This document shows positions 1-5,697 of a DNA stretch of 6,576 bases, in pieces. Location of the stretch: positions 1-6,576 of the forward strand of contig JANSXJ010000209.1 of the NCBI GenBank assembly GCA_024743015.1, written 5' to 3'. Below the pieces are notes generated by a model that had not been told where the DNA came from, did not search any database, and saw only the letters and a program-made list of their open reading frames with translations. Each line of letters begins with the position of its first letter. The stretch's first letter is position 1. The position numbers were made by a program, and so were the translations under genes. The stretch is from Hyphomonas sp. (GTDB lineage Bacteria; Pseudomonadota; Alphaproteobacteria; Caulobacterales; Hyphomonadaceae).

Positions 1-8
1 AGACGCCC

Positions 9-143
9 ATGAAACGCACATTCCAGCCAAGCCGCCTGAAGCGCGCCCGTACACACGGCTTCCGCTCGCGTATGGCAACCAAAAACGGCCGCAAGGTCCT
101 GGCCCGCCGTCGTGCGAAAGGCCGCAAGGTTCTGTCTGCTTAA
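9..143 (+). CDS. rpmH: 50S ribosomal protein L34
   Basis: This gene encodes the small, very basic large-subunit ribosomal protein L34, which binds 23S rRNA. I read 44 codons directly: the protein opens [18 protein letters not shown], continues [20 protein letters not shown] and ends RKVLSA before a TAA stop. This is the full family length and contains the hallmark KRTFQPS start, the HGF-RSRM segment and the [13 protein letters not shown] core. It is shorter than most ORF-calling cut-offs, so it is easily missed. Only eight bases precede the ATG, so its promoter and Shine-Dalgarno lie mostly outside the window. It is followed 23 bp later by rnpA, the near-universal bacterial partner. Identification is essentially certain. 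Confidence 0.98.
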   Translation: MKRTFQPSRLKRARTHGFRSRMATKNGRKVLARRRAKGRKVLSA

Positions 144-166
144 GACTGAACCGCCACGGGTTTCCC

Positions 167-547
167 ATGGCAAACAAAGACACATCCGAAACTGGGGTCG
201 TTCGTCTCAAGACGCGGCCCCAGTTTCTTTTTGTTCGGGGGGGGCAGTCCGAGCGTCGCAAGTCCGTCGTTGTGCAGGCCCGCCTGCGCAAGGGCTCTGC
301 CCGGATCGGTGCCGGTTTCACGGCGACAAAGAAGATCGGAAACGCGGTTGTGCGAAGCCGGGCCAAGCGCCGTCTCCGCGAAGCGTCCCGCCAACTTCTG
401 CCCCTTCACGGAAAGCTTGGCGCTGACTATGTGTTCATAGCCCGAATGGATACTGCGACGATTGGCTGGCAGCGCCTGCTTGACGATATGGAAAGCGCGC
501 TGATAAGCCTCGCCGAACAAATCTCAGCGGGGACAGGATCAGCCTGA
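167..547 (+). CDS. rnpA: Ribonuclease P protein component
   Basis: RnpA is the protein subunit of RNase P. It assists the catalytic RNA in removing 5' leaders from precursor tRNAs. The 126-residue product is within the usual 110-140 range. It shows the family core: an aromatic/basic N-terminal strand (PQFLFVR near residues 18-24), then GAGFTATKKIGNAVVRSRAKRRLREA near residues 48-73, which includes the RNR-like RNA-binding signature (here NAVVRSRAKRRLRE). A C-terminal DYVFIAR strand and an amphipathic helix (WQRLLDDMESAL) follow. The gene lies 23 bp after rpmH and is probably co-transcribed with it. The Shine-Dalgarno before the ATG is weak (GGG at about 159-161), so coupling to rpmH is likely. 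A run of eight G at 237-244 codes for Arg-Gly-Gly in frame. No yidD lies between rnpA and yidC, unlike in enterobacteria. Confidence 0.97.
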   Translation: MANKDTSETGVVRLKTRPQFLFVRGGQSERRKSVVVQARLRKGSARIGAGFTATKKIGNAVVRSRAKRRLREASRQLLPLHGKLGADYVFIARMDTATIGWQRLLDDMESALISLAEQISAGTGSA

Positions 548-582
548 CCCCTCTTTTTATATTTGCAGGATACGAACTGCCC

Positions 583-2481
583 ATGTTGCCCAATCAACAA
601 AACGGTATGGACCCCCAGGACCAGCGCAATTTCATCATCGCCATGGCGCTGATGATTGTTTTTGTGTTCGGCTATCAGGCCTTCGTCCTGGACCCCGCGG
701 CCAAACGCGCGGCCGAGCAGAGAGAAGCTGCCGCGGCAGAGGCCGGAATTACCAATACAGTCGATTCCACGACGCCTGGATCCGACATCGTGGTGGATGC
801 TGCTCCCGGCGCGCCTGAATCAATCGAAGACGCGCTGTCTGAAACGGATCGTATTTCGTTCGACATGAACCGCGTTGATGGTTCGATTCTGCTGAAAACC
901 TCCGAGATCGATGATCTTAATCTGAAAGATCACTACAAGACCGTCGCGCGCGAGGAAGAATTACGTCTGCTGCGGCCGCGTACGACGCTAGAAGGCAAGA
1001 CGAGCGGCTATTCGGCGACCTGGAACTGGAGCGTCCTGAACGATAGCGACCCGCAAAATCCGACCTATTTCCAGGTTCTTCGCCCGGAAGATTCCTGGGC
1101 CGCGTCCACAGACGCCATCACCAATGGCGAAACGGTGACGCTGAACTTTGAACGCGGCGGCCTTGCGATCGAGCGGGTCATCTCGATCGATGAAGATTAC
1201 ATGTTCACGTTTCAGGACACGATCACCAATAACTCTGCGCGCGCCTTCACGCTAAGCCCGAACGGGTATGTCCGGCGGTATGGTGCATGGAAGGATTTCC
1301 TCGAAGAAACCGACCCGGGTTCGTCTCGCAAAATGGGTCTGGCCCACCAGGGCCTGATCGGCGTCTTCGATAATAGTCTGACGCTGCGCAACTATAAGAA
1401 CCTGTCCAAGAACAAAGGCATTAAGGATGCTGACCAGACCGGCTTCCGATCCGCAGAAGAAGGTGGCTGGATCGGACTGACCGACATGTACTGGATGGCC
1501 GCCCTGATCCCTGAACAGGGCCGCACCTGGCGCTCTCGCGTCCAGCAGAAAGAAAACCTGCTGGAGCTTGTTGTTGACGCGCAGGATGTGCAGATCCCGG
1601 CAGGCCAGTCGATCACGATCTCCAATCAGATTTTTGCTGGCGCCAAGGAATACAATGTCGTGCGCGGCTATAAGGCTGACGGCGTGCCGCGCTTTGATGA
1701 CTCCATCGATTGGGGTAACATTCTCTATTATATCACCCGTCCTTTCTTCGCCTTGCTCAATTGGCTGAAGACGCAGATCGGTTCGTTTGGCTGGGCCATT
1801 CTGGCACTCACCGTGATCGTCCGCGCGCCTCTGATCCCGCTCTACAATCAGAGCTACAAATCGATGGCCAAGATGAAGAAGCTGGCCGAGCCGATGAAAG
1901 AAATCCAGGAGCGCTTCAAGGGTGACCCGCAACGGCGTCAGCAGGAAGTCATGAAGCTGTATCAGCGCGAAAAGGCCAATCCGCTGGCGGGCTGCGTGCC
2001 GATCTTGTTCACGATCCCGGTCTTCTTCGCGCTCTATAAGACGCTGTATGTGACAATCGAGATGCGCCATACGGCGTTCTGGTTCATCGGCGACTTGTCG
2101 GCGCCCGACCCGACCGCCATCGGCAACCTGTTTGGCCTGCTGCCTTGGGCCGCTGCAGATGTGAAGGCGATCCCGCTCCTCGGCTTTGTGATCGGGATCG
2201 GCATCCTGCCTATCCTCTATGGAGTGACCATGGCCGCGATCCAGGCGCTGTCGCCACCGCCGCCAGATCCAACCCAGCGCACAATCATGATGGCTTTGCC
2301 ATTCGTCTTCATGTTCGTCTTTGGCGGATTTGCAGCGGGCCTCGTGCTCTACTGGGTGTGGTCGAACGTTCTGTCCTTGCTGCAGCAATATTTCATCATG
2401 CGGAGGAACGGGGTCGAGACCCAGTTCGACAAGCTGATAAAGCGATTAATCGGGCGGGGCTCATCAACCCCGGCAGAGTAG
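583..2481 (+). CDS. yidC: Membrane protein insertase YidC (Oxa1 family)
   Basis: YidC inserts and folds inner-membrane proteins, alone or with SecYEG. The 632-residue product has the Gram-negative layout: TM1 at about residues 17-36, an Ala/Glu/Pro-rich linker, and a large periplasmic beta domain at about 90-365 (starting RISFDMNRVDGSILLK). The Oxa1 core follows, with TM2 at about 402-421, a cytoplasmic coiled-coil hairpin at about 425-462, TM3 at about 471-490, TM4 at about 530-553 and TM5 at about 568-600. The conserved TM2 arginine of the hydrophilic groove is visible as Arg414 (VIVRAPLIPLY). NPLAGC at 466-471 and PVFFALYKTL are family signatures, and the PPPPDPTQ loop before TM5 is typical of alphaproteobacteria. 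The tail is basic, consistent with ribosome contact. ATG 583 has AGGA at 567-570; an in-frame ATG at 607 (MDPQDQRN) matches many homologues better and may be the true start. It is 35 bp after rnpA and directly abuts engB. Confidence 0.97.
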   Translation: MLPNQQNGMDPQDQRNFIIAMALMIVFVFGYQAFVLDPAAKRAAEQREAAAAEAGITNTVDSTTPGSDIVVDAAPGAPESIEDALSETDRISFDMNRVDGSILLKTSEIDDLNLKDHYKTVAREEELRLLRPRTTLEGKTSGYSATWNWSVLNDSDPQNPTYFQVLRPEDSWAASTDAITNGETVTLNFERGGLAIERVISIDEDYMFTFQDTITNNSARAFTLSPNGYVRRYGAWKDFLEETDPGSSRKMGLAHQGLIGVFDNSLTLRNYKNLSKNKGIKDADQTGFRSAEEGGWIGLTDMYWMAALIPEQGRTWRSRVQQKENLLELVVDAQDVQIPAGQSITISNQIFAGAKEYNVVRGYKADGVPRFDDSIDWGNILYYITRPFFALLNWLKTQIGSFGWAILALTVIVRAPLIPLYNQSYKSMAKMKKLAEPMKEIQERFKGDPQRRQQEVMKLYQREKANPLAGCVPILFTIPVFFALYKTLYVTIEMRHTAFWFIGDLSAPDPTAIGNLFGLLPWAAADVKAIPLLGFVIGIGILPILYGVTMAAIQALSPPPPDPTQRTIMMALPFVFMFVFGGFAAGLVLYWVWSNVLSLLQQYFIMRRNGVETQFDKLIKRLIGRGSSTPAE

Positions 2482-3129
2482 ATGGCCAACGCGCCAACAT
2501 TTTCCGAAGAGGCCCTCGAAGCGGGCCGCAAGCTTTGCGTCGGGCCGGTCGAATTCGTGCTCGGCGCCGCCAGCCTGCACCAGCTCCCGGAAGGAAACAG
2601 GCCCGAAATCGCCTTTGCCGGACGCTCCAATGTCGGCAAATCGTCGCTTATCAATGCAGTCCTCAACCGCAAGAATTTGGCGCGGTCATCGGCCGAACCC
2701 GGGAAAACGCGAGAGCTCAACTATTTCGATGTCGGCCCGGGCAAGCTCTGGCTCGTCGACCTGCCCGGATTTGGCTATGCAAAGGTCTCGCGCGACCAGC
2801 AGGCCAAATGGGTCCAGCTGACCAAGCGCTATCTGCGTGGACGGGCCAACCTTCGCCGTGTGTTTCTGCTCGTGGATAGCCGCCGGGGTCTGATGGAGAC
2901 TGATCTGGAGACCATGGCGATGCTCGACACCGCTGCGGTCAATTACCAGATCGTGCTGACCAAGGCCGACAAGATCAAAAAGAGCGAACTTGATGCCGTG
3001 ACAGCCAAGATTGAGGCAAAACTCAAGAAAAACCCTGCGGCGCACCCGATTCCGCGTGTGACCTCGTCCGAAAAGGGCTATGGAATCCCTGAACTCAGAG
3101 CCGAGATCGGACAATTGGCGGAGGGCTAG
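2482..3129 (+). CDS. yihA: Ribosome biogenesis GTP-binding protein YihA/YsxC (EngB)
   Basis: EngB is a TRAFAC-class GTPase needed for late assembly of the 50S subunit. All G motifs are visible in the 215-residue product: G1 P-loop GRSNVGKS at 47-54, the G2 threonine at about Thr76 in the GKTRELNYF segment, G3 DLPG at 93-96 followed by FGYAKV, G4 TKAD at 160-163, and the G5-like VTSSEKGYG at about 193-201. The length and the FAGRSNVGKSSLINA / DLPGFGYA pair separate it from Era, Der and Obg. The ATG immediately follows the yidC TAG with no intervening base. There is only a weak AGAG at 2475-2478, so translation is probably coupled to yidC. YidC and EngB adjacency links membrane insertion and ribosome assembly genes in one operon, as in many alphaproteobacteria. 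Confidence 0.96.
   Translation: MANAPTFSEEALEAGRKLCVGPVEFVLGAASLHQLPEGNRPEIAFAGRSNVGKSSLINAVLNRKNLARSSAEPGKTRELNYFDVGPGKLWLVDLPGFGYAKVSRDQQAKWVQLTKRYLRGRANLRRVFLLVDSRRGLMETDLETMAMLDTAAVNYQIVLTKADKIKKSELDAVTAKIEAKLKKNPAAHPIPRVTSSEKGYGIPELRAEIGQLAEG
3120..3125 (+). promoter_or_regulatory. Strong Shine-Dalgarno for the GNAT gene
   Basis: GGAGGG lies six bases before the ATG at 3132, inside the last codons of engB. It is the best ribosome-binding site in the window and fixes the start of the acetyltransferase gene, suggesting it is translated independently of upstream coupling. Confidence 0.75.
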
Positions 3130-3131
3130 TC

Positions 3132-3593
3132 ATGTCAGTTCGCATTCAGAGCGCCAATCTGGAAACGCCGGAATTTGCTGCTTTGATCGATACCCATGCT
3201 AAGCTGATGCTGAGCCTGTCGCCCCCAGGCAGTTGTCACTTCCTGCCCATGGATGGCTTGAAACGCCCGGATGTCACCGTCTGGGAGATGCGCGAGGGTG
3301 ATGCGCTGATCGGCTGCGGCGCGCTGCAGCATCTGTCGGACACCCATGGCGAGGTAAAATCCATGCACACGCTGGCGCGCTATCGCGGTGCGGGCCTCGG
3401 GCGCAAGATGCTGGAGCACGTGATCGCCGTCGCGAAGGAGCGAGGGTATGACCGTCTCAGCCTGGAGACGGGCAGCATGGATGGGTTCAAACCCTCCCGC
3501 ATGCTCTACCAAAGCTTCGGATTTGAGCTCTGTCCGCCTTTCGGAGACTATGTCGAAGATCCGCACAGCGTGTTCATGACCCGAACAATGTAG
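3132..3593 (+). CDS. GNAT family N-acetyltransferase (YsnE-like)
   Basis: This is a 153-residue single-domain GCN5-related acetyltransferase, expected to be cytoplasmic and to move acetyl from acetyl-CoA to an unknown amine acceptor. The acetyl-CoA pyrophosphate-binding motif A is visible as [12 protein letters not shown] (R85-G-A-G-L-G90), preceded by the beta-4 strand [10 protein letters not shown]. The C-terminal part has [32 protein letters not shown] and DPHSVFMTR. That combination ([10 protein letters not shown]..., [30 protein letters not shown]) is what I recall of the YsnE group, some members of which have been linked to indole-3-acetic acid metabolism; the substrate here cannot be read from sequence. 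It starts 2 bp after engB, so it is in the same operon. It separates engB from argB and is followed by a palindrome-rich intergenic region. The family call is firm and the function is open. Confidence 0.9.
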   Translation: MSVRIQSANLETPEFAALIDTHAKLMLSLSPPGSCHFLPMDGLKRPDVTVWEMREGDALIGCGALQHLSDTHGEVKSMHTLARYRGAGLGRKMLEHVIAVAKERGYDRLSLETGSMDGFKPSRMLYQSFGFELCPPFGDYVEDPHSVFMTRTM

Positions 3594-3597
3594 ACGG

Positions 3598-3626
3598 CGC
3601 TGACACCTGCGCACGCAGGTGTCCAG
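3598..3626 (-). repeat. Palindromic intergenic repeat, copy 1 (REP-like)
   Basis: A near-perfect hairpin lies just after the GNAT stop: arm GACACCTGCG at 3602-3611 and its exact complement CGCAGGTGTC at 3614-3623, separated by CA. Read on the minus strand with its flank (starting CTGGA), it aligns over 29 bases with copy 2 at 3667-3695, with 24 identities. No T-run follows, so it is not a standard intrinsic terminator. It could stabilise the upstream mRNA 3' end or act as a transcription attenuator. It looks like a member of a dispersed palindrome family; that needs the rest of the genome to prove. Confidence 0.75.
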
Positions 3627-3666
3627 AGAACGATGTTCACCCGAGGACGAGTGGGACAACCGGTCC

Positions 3667-3695
3667 CTGGATACCTGCCTGCGCAGGTATCGCCG
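3667..3695 (+). repeat. Palindromic intergenic repeat, copy 2 (REP-like)
   Basis: A second hairpin has arm GATACCTGC at 3670-3678 and complement GCAGGTATC at 3683-3691, with a four-base loop. It is the same element as copy 1 but in the opposite orientation. The third stem pair is C-G in copy 1 and T-A here, a compensatory change that keeps the helix. Both copies share the CTGGA flank. The pair is separated by about 40 bp, like the inverted REP pairs in composite elements. Copy 2 overlaps the place where a -35 box for the TATAAT at 3697 would sit. Confidence 0.75.
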
Positions 3696-3702
3696 GTATA
3701 AT
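3675..3702 (+). promoter_or_regulatory. Candidate argB promoter
   Basis: A perfect TATAAT is at 3697-3702. The best -35 candidate at 16 bp spacing is CTGCCT (3675-3680), a poor match to TTGACA, and it lies inside palindrome copy 2. Initiation near 3709-3712 would leave a leader of about 65 bases before argB. The location, downstream of a hairpin-rich gap that ends the engB-GNAT unit, fits a new transcription unit. Evidence is motif only. Confidence 0.4.
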
Positions 3703-3775
3703 GACATGTATCTATGCGGGTTTCGCCCGAGATTGCCGTTCCAATCCACTCCAAATCCAGCTAAGAGCCTGCGCC

Positions 3776-4675
3776 ATGTCTGACGCTCCCTTGCCCCCTG
3801 CCCAATTGACCGCCGAAACGCTGTCTGAAGCCCTGCCTTATATTCAGCGCTATGCTGGCCGCACAGTGGTGATCAAGTATGGCGGCCACGCCATGGTGGA
3901 TGAGGCGCTGTCGGAAGCGTTTGCCAGAGACGTCGTCTTGCTCAAGCATCTGGGCGCCAACCCGGTCGTGGTGCATGGCGGCGGCCCGCAAATTGCCAAT
4001 CTACTCGAACGGCTGGGCATCCAGTCCGAGTTTCGAGATGGTCTGCGCGTCACCGATGACGCGACGATGGAAGCGGTTGAAATGGTGCTGTCAGGCCCGA
4101 TCAACAAGACGATCGTGCGCGCCATTAACGCCGCCGGCGGCAAGGCGGTAGGCCTCTCCGGTGCAGATGGAGACCTGATGCGAGTCAGCAAGGCGACACG
4201 CACCACGCGGGATGCCTCCAGCGAAATCGAGAAAGTCGTTGATCTCGGCTATGTCGGCGAACCTGAAAAAATTGACATCTCGGTTCTCGCGGCACTGATG
4301 GACAGCGAAAAAGCCATCATTCCTGTCATCGCCCCCGTCGGTGTTGGCGAGGATGGCCGGCGCTACAATGTCAACGCAGATACGGCTGCGGGAGCTGTGG
4401 CAGCGGCGCTTCAGGCGAAGCGCTTATTGCTGCTCACCGATGTTGCGGGCGTCCTCGATAAACAGGGAAAGCTGATCCGTGAGATCCGGCGTGACCAAGT
4501 TGACAGCCTGATGGAAGATGGCACGATCTCAGGCGGGATGATTCCGAAGCTTGAAACGGCGGCAAAAGCCGTCAACATGGGCGTTGGCGGGGCAGTAATT
4601 CTCGATGGGCGTGCCAAACATGCCCTTCTCATGGAGCTGTTCACAGAACATGGCGCAGGTACCTTTGTTTACTAA
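3776..4675 (+). CDS. argB: Acetylglutamate kinase
   Basis: ArgB phosphorylates N-acetyl-L-glutamate with ATP, the second step of arginine biosynthesis, in the cytoplasm. The 299-residue product shows the amino-acid-kinase fold signatures: VIKYGGHAM with Lys34 and Gly36-Gly37, [10 protein letters not shown] with HGGG at 67-70, GLRVTD at 89-94 (substrate arginine Arg91), [10 protein letters not shown] at 197-206 and [10 protein letters not shown] at 253-262. The helical extension before the first strand ([19 protein letters not shown], about residues 13-31) is the N-terminal helix found in arginine-inhibited, hexameric NAGKs, so feedback inhibition by arginine is expected. The frame is open back to an ATG at 3701, but I chose 3776 because [16 protein letters not shown] matches family N-termini and the upstream 25 residues look like untranslated leader just after the TATAAT. 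The Shine-Dalgarno is weak (AAGAG at about 3763-3767). It overlaps the next gene. Confidence 0.96.
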   Translation: MSDAPLPPAQLTAETLSEALPYIQRYAGRTVVIKYGGHAMVDEALSEAFARDVVLLKHLGANPVVVHGGGPQIANLLERLGIQSEFRDGLRVTDDATMEAVEMVLSGPINKTIVRAINAAGGKAVGLSGADGDLMRVSKATRTTRDASSEIEKVVDLGYVGEPEKIDISVLAALMDSEKAIIPVIAPVGVGEDGRRYNVNADTAAGAVAAALQAKRLLLLTDVAGVLDKQGKLIREIRRDQVDSLMEDGTISGGMIPKLETAAKAVNMGVGGAVILDGRAKHALLMELFTEHGAGTFVY

Positions 4676-5264
4676 GATATTCCTCGGAATTTTCGCGATC
4701 GCGTTAACCAGTGTTTTACCCGTCACCGCGTCCGCGCAGGCAAATTCCGACGGCTGGGAAGTCTGCAACGACTCCAGTTACATCATCGAAGCCGCAACCG
4801 GCCGCTATGAAGGCCAGGGCGTGGTGGTTCAGGGCTGGAAACGCCTGCGCCCCGGTGCCTGCGAAAAGGTTATCGAGGGTCCGCTCCAGCCGGGTATTCA
4901 TTACCTGTTCGGACGCTCATCGACGGCCCATCGCGGCGGTCGTAAGGTCTGGGCTGGCAAGAGCAATCTCTGCATCGATCCAACCGGAAGCTTCGCCGTC
5001 GAGAACATCCCGAACTGTTCGGTGATGGGTCTTGAATCGCGAGAATTTCGCCCCGTCCTGATCGAGAGCTCGAAACGCTGGCGCACCAGTTTCACCGAAA
5101 CCGACAAGCGCAACCTGGAGCAGGCGAGCGCCGCAAGGGGTTCAGCGCCTGCTCGACAATGCCGGGGTCTATTCCGGCCGGATCGACGGCTATCTCGGTC
5201 GCAAGACGAGGGCGGCGATTGGGGATTTCCTGTCCTCCAAGGGGCTCGATGCGAGCACTTCTGA
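4650..5264 (+). CDS. N-terminal frame of the split DUF1036 protein
   Basis: This is the part read in the first frame, 204 residues to TGA at 5262. Residues 1-31 are a secretion signal, and about 35-135 are a complete DUF1036 domain. From about residue 163 on ([20 protein letters not shown]...) the sequence turns Arg-rich and unlike any domain, as expected for out-of-frame reading after the break. As it stands, the cell could make a secreted single-DUF1036 protein with a junk tail. ATG 4650 is preferred over the in-frame ATG 4605 because the latter would place 15 argB-overlapping residues before the signal peptide. Confidence 0.6.
   Translation: MAQVPLFTKIFLGIFAIALTSVLPVTASAQANSDGWEVCNDSSYIIEAATGRYEGQGVVVQGWKRLRPGACEKVIEGPLQPGIHYLFGRSSTAHRGGRKVWAGKSNLCIDPTGSFAVENIPNCSVMGLESREFRPVLIESSKRWRTSFTETDKRNLEQASAARGSAPARQCRGLFRPDRRLSRSQDEGGDWGFPVLQGARCEHF
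5116..5142 (+). other. Frameshift site in the DUF1036 gene
   Basis: The homologous reading moves from the frame beginning at 4650 to the frame used from 5140 on, equal to one extra base (or two missing). The second frame is closed by TGA at 5059-5061, so the switch must be after that. Domain sense places it after LEQAS and before [13 protein letters not shown] at 5137-5140 is the simplest culprit: with GGG the frame is restored exactly. Confidence 0.7.
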
Positions 5265-5274
5265 TGCCGACCTG

Positions 5275-5697
5275 ATGGATATTCTGGAGCAGACCGCGAT
5301 TGAGCGCGCCCGAAATGTCGGACTGACCTTCTGCAACCGAACCAACAAGCGGATCTGGAGCGCGATGGCTCGCCGCCGCGGTGAAGGATGGGAGAGCCGG
5401 GGTTGGTGGCTCCTCGAAGCAGGCGGCTGCGCGCGCGTCATCGACGAACCGCTCTTGCAAGCCGGCCTTTTCGCTTATGCGGAAATGGAAACCGGAGACG
5501 GCGAAATCCGCACCCTGACCAAAGGCAGCGACACGTTCTGCGTCTCAAAAGCCAAATTCGCGATCACCGGACGCGAAGCCTGCGAGGAGGCCGCGTATCG
5601 GACGGGCCGTTTTGTGGCGACACCCGCGCCCGTCAACCGCAAGCTGGTGTTCGAGTTTTTCGAACGCGACTTCGGGGACCCGATTGATGCCAGCTGA
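5275..5697 (+). CDS. C-terminal frame of the split DUF1036 protein
   Basis: This is the part in the second frame, 140 residues from the first available ATG. Residues 15-130 are a DUF1036 domain with cysteines at 20, 52, 89 and 103. The ATG has no visible Shine-Dalgarno and falls inside the helical end of the peptidoglycan-binding-like repeat, and the frame is open upstream to 5062 with clear homologous sequence. I therefore regard it as a fragment and not an independent gene. If made by reinitiation ten bases after the TGA of the first frame, it would lack a signal peptide. Its end overlaps the HAD gene by 11 bp. Confidence 0.55.
   Translation: MDILEQTAIERARNVGLTFCNRTNKRIWSAMARRRGEGWESRGWWLLEAGGCARVIDEPLLQAGLFAYAEMETGDGEIRTLTKGSDTFCVSKAKFAITGREACEEAAYRTGRFVATPAPVNRKLVFEFFERDFGDPIDAS
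5674..5678 (+). promoter_or_regulatory. Shine-Dalgarno of the HAD nucleotidase gene
   Basis: GGGGA lies eight bases before ATG 5687. It supports that start over the in-frame ATG at 5612, whose extra 25 residues are the out-of-frame shadow of the DUF1036 C-terminus. Confidence 0.5.

Larger units (their letters stand above)
4650..5697 (+). pseudogene. Secreted DUF1036 - PG-binding-like - DUF1036 protein, frameshifted
   Basis: Two adjacent frames read as one protein of about 348 residues if one base is removed. A signal peptide opens it ([19 protein letters not shown]..., likely cleavage after the ASA or ASAQA near residues 27-31). DUF1036 copy 1 follows, with [15 protein letters not shown] and cysteines at 39, 71, 108 and 123. 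A peptidoglycan-binding-like repeat is next (VQRLLDNAG, then [17 protein letters not shown], 5140-5220), and then DUF1036 copy 2 (FCNRTN, GWWLLEAGGC, DTFCV, FAITGREAC). The break lies between about 5118 and 5142; dropping one G from the GGGG at 5137-5140 joins ...EQASAAR to [12 protein letters not shown]1036 has no established function; secretion plus conserved cysteines suggests a disulfide-bonded periplasmic or envelope protein. The start at 4650 overlaps argB by 26 bp; TTG 4665 is an alternative. It could be a decayed gene, a sequencing error or, less likely, a programmed +1 shift. Confidence 0.82.

Noticed and set aside
551..570. AT-rich patch with TATATT before yidC as a promoter
   Set aside because: No -35 match lies at a suitable distance, and the 35-bp gap in a conserved operon does not need one.
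548..582. A yidD gene between rnpA and yidC
   Set aside because: The gap is only 35 bp, and no YidD-like reading is seen overlapping rnpA or yidC.
1252..2388. A 378-codon open frame on the minus strand opposite yidC
   Set aside because: Its product is His/Arg/Asp/Gln-rich with no recognisable domain, and it lies wholly opposite a certain yidC. This is a typical antisense shadow in GC-rich DNA.
2455..2472. CGGGG/CCCCG hairpin at the end of yidC
   Set aside because: The stem is only five pairs in GC-rich coding sequence and has no T-run. It is likely incidental.
2145..2879. A 244-codon + strand open frame bridging yidC and engB
   Set aside because: It is Arg/Ala/Pro-rich low-complexity translation in an alternative frame of two confidently identified genes.
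3598..3695. Intrinsic terminators after the GNAT gene
   Set aside because: The hairpins are strong, but neither is followed by a T-run. Homology between the two and the shared flanks fit a repeat element better, though partial termination is not excluded.
3135..3749. A minus-strand open frame covering the GNAT gene and the repeat region
   Set aside because: It has no domain and no ribosome-binding site, and it is antisense to a clear GNAT gene.
4704..4718. CtrA-like box TTAA-N7-TTTA
   Set aside because: It is one base off the consensus and inside the signal-peptide codons of the DUF1036 gene, downstream of its start. It is probably chance.
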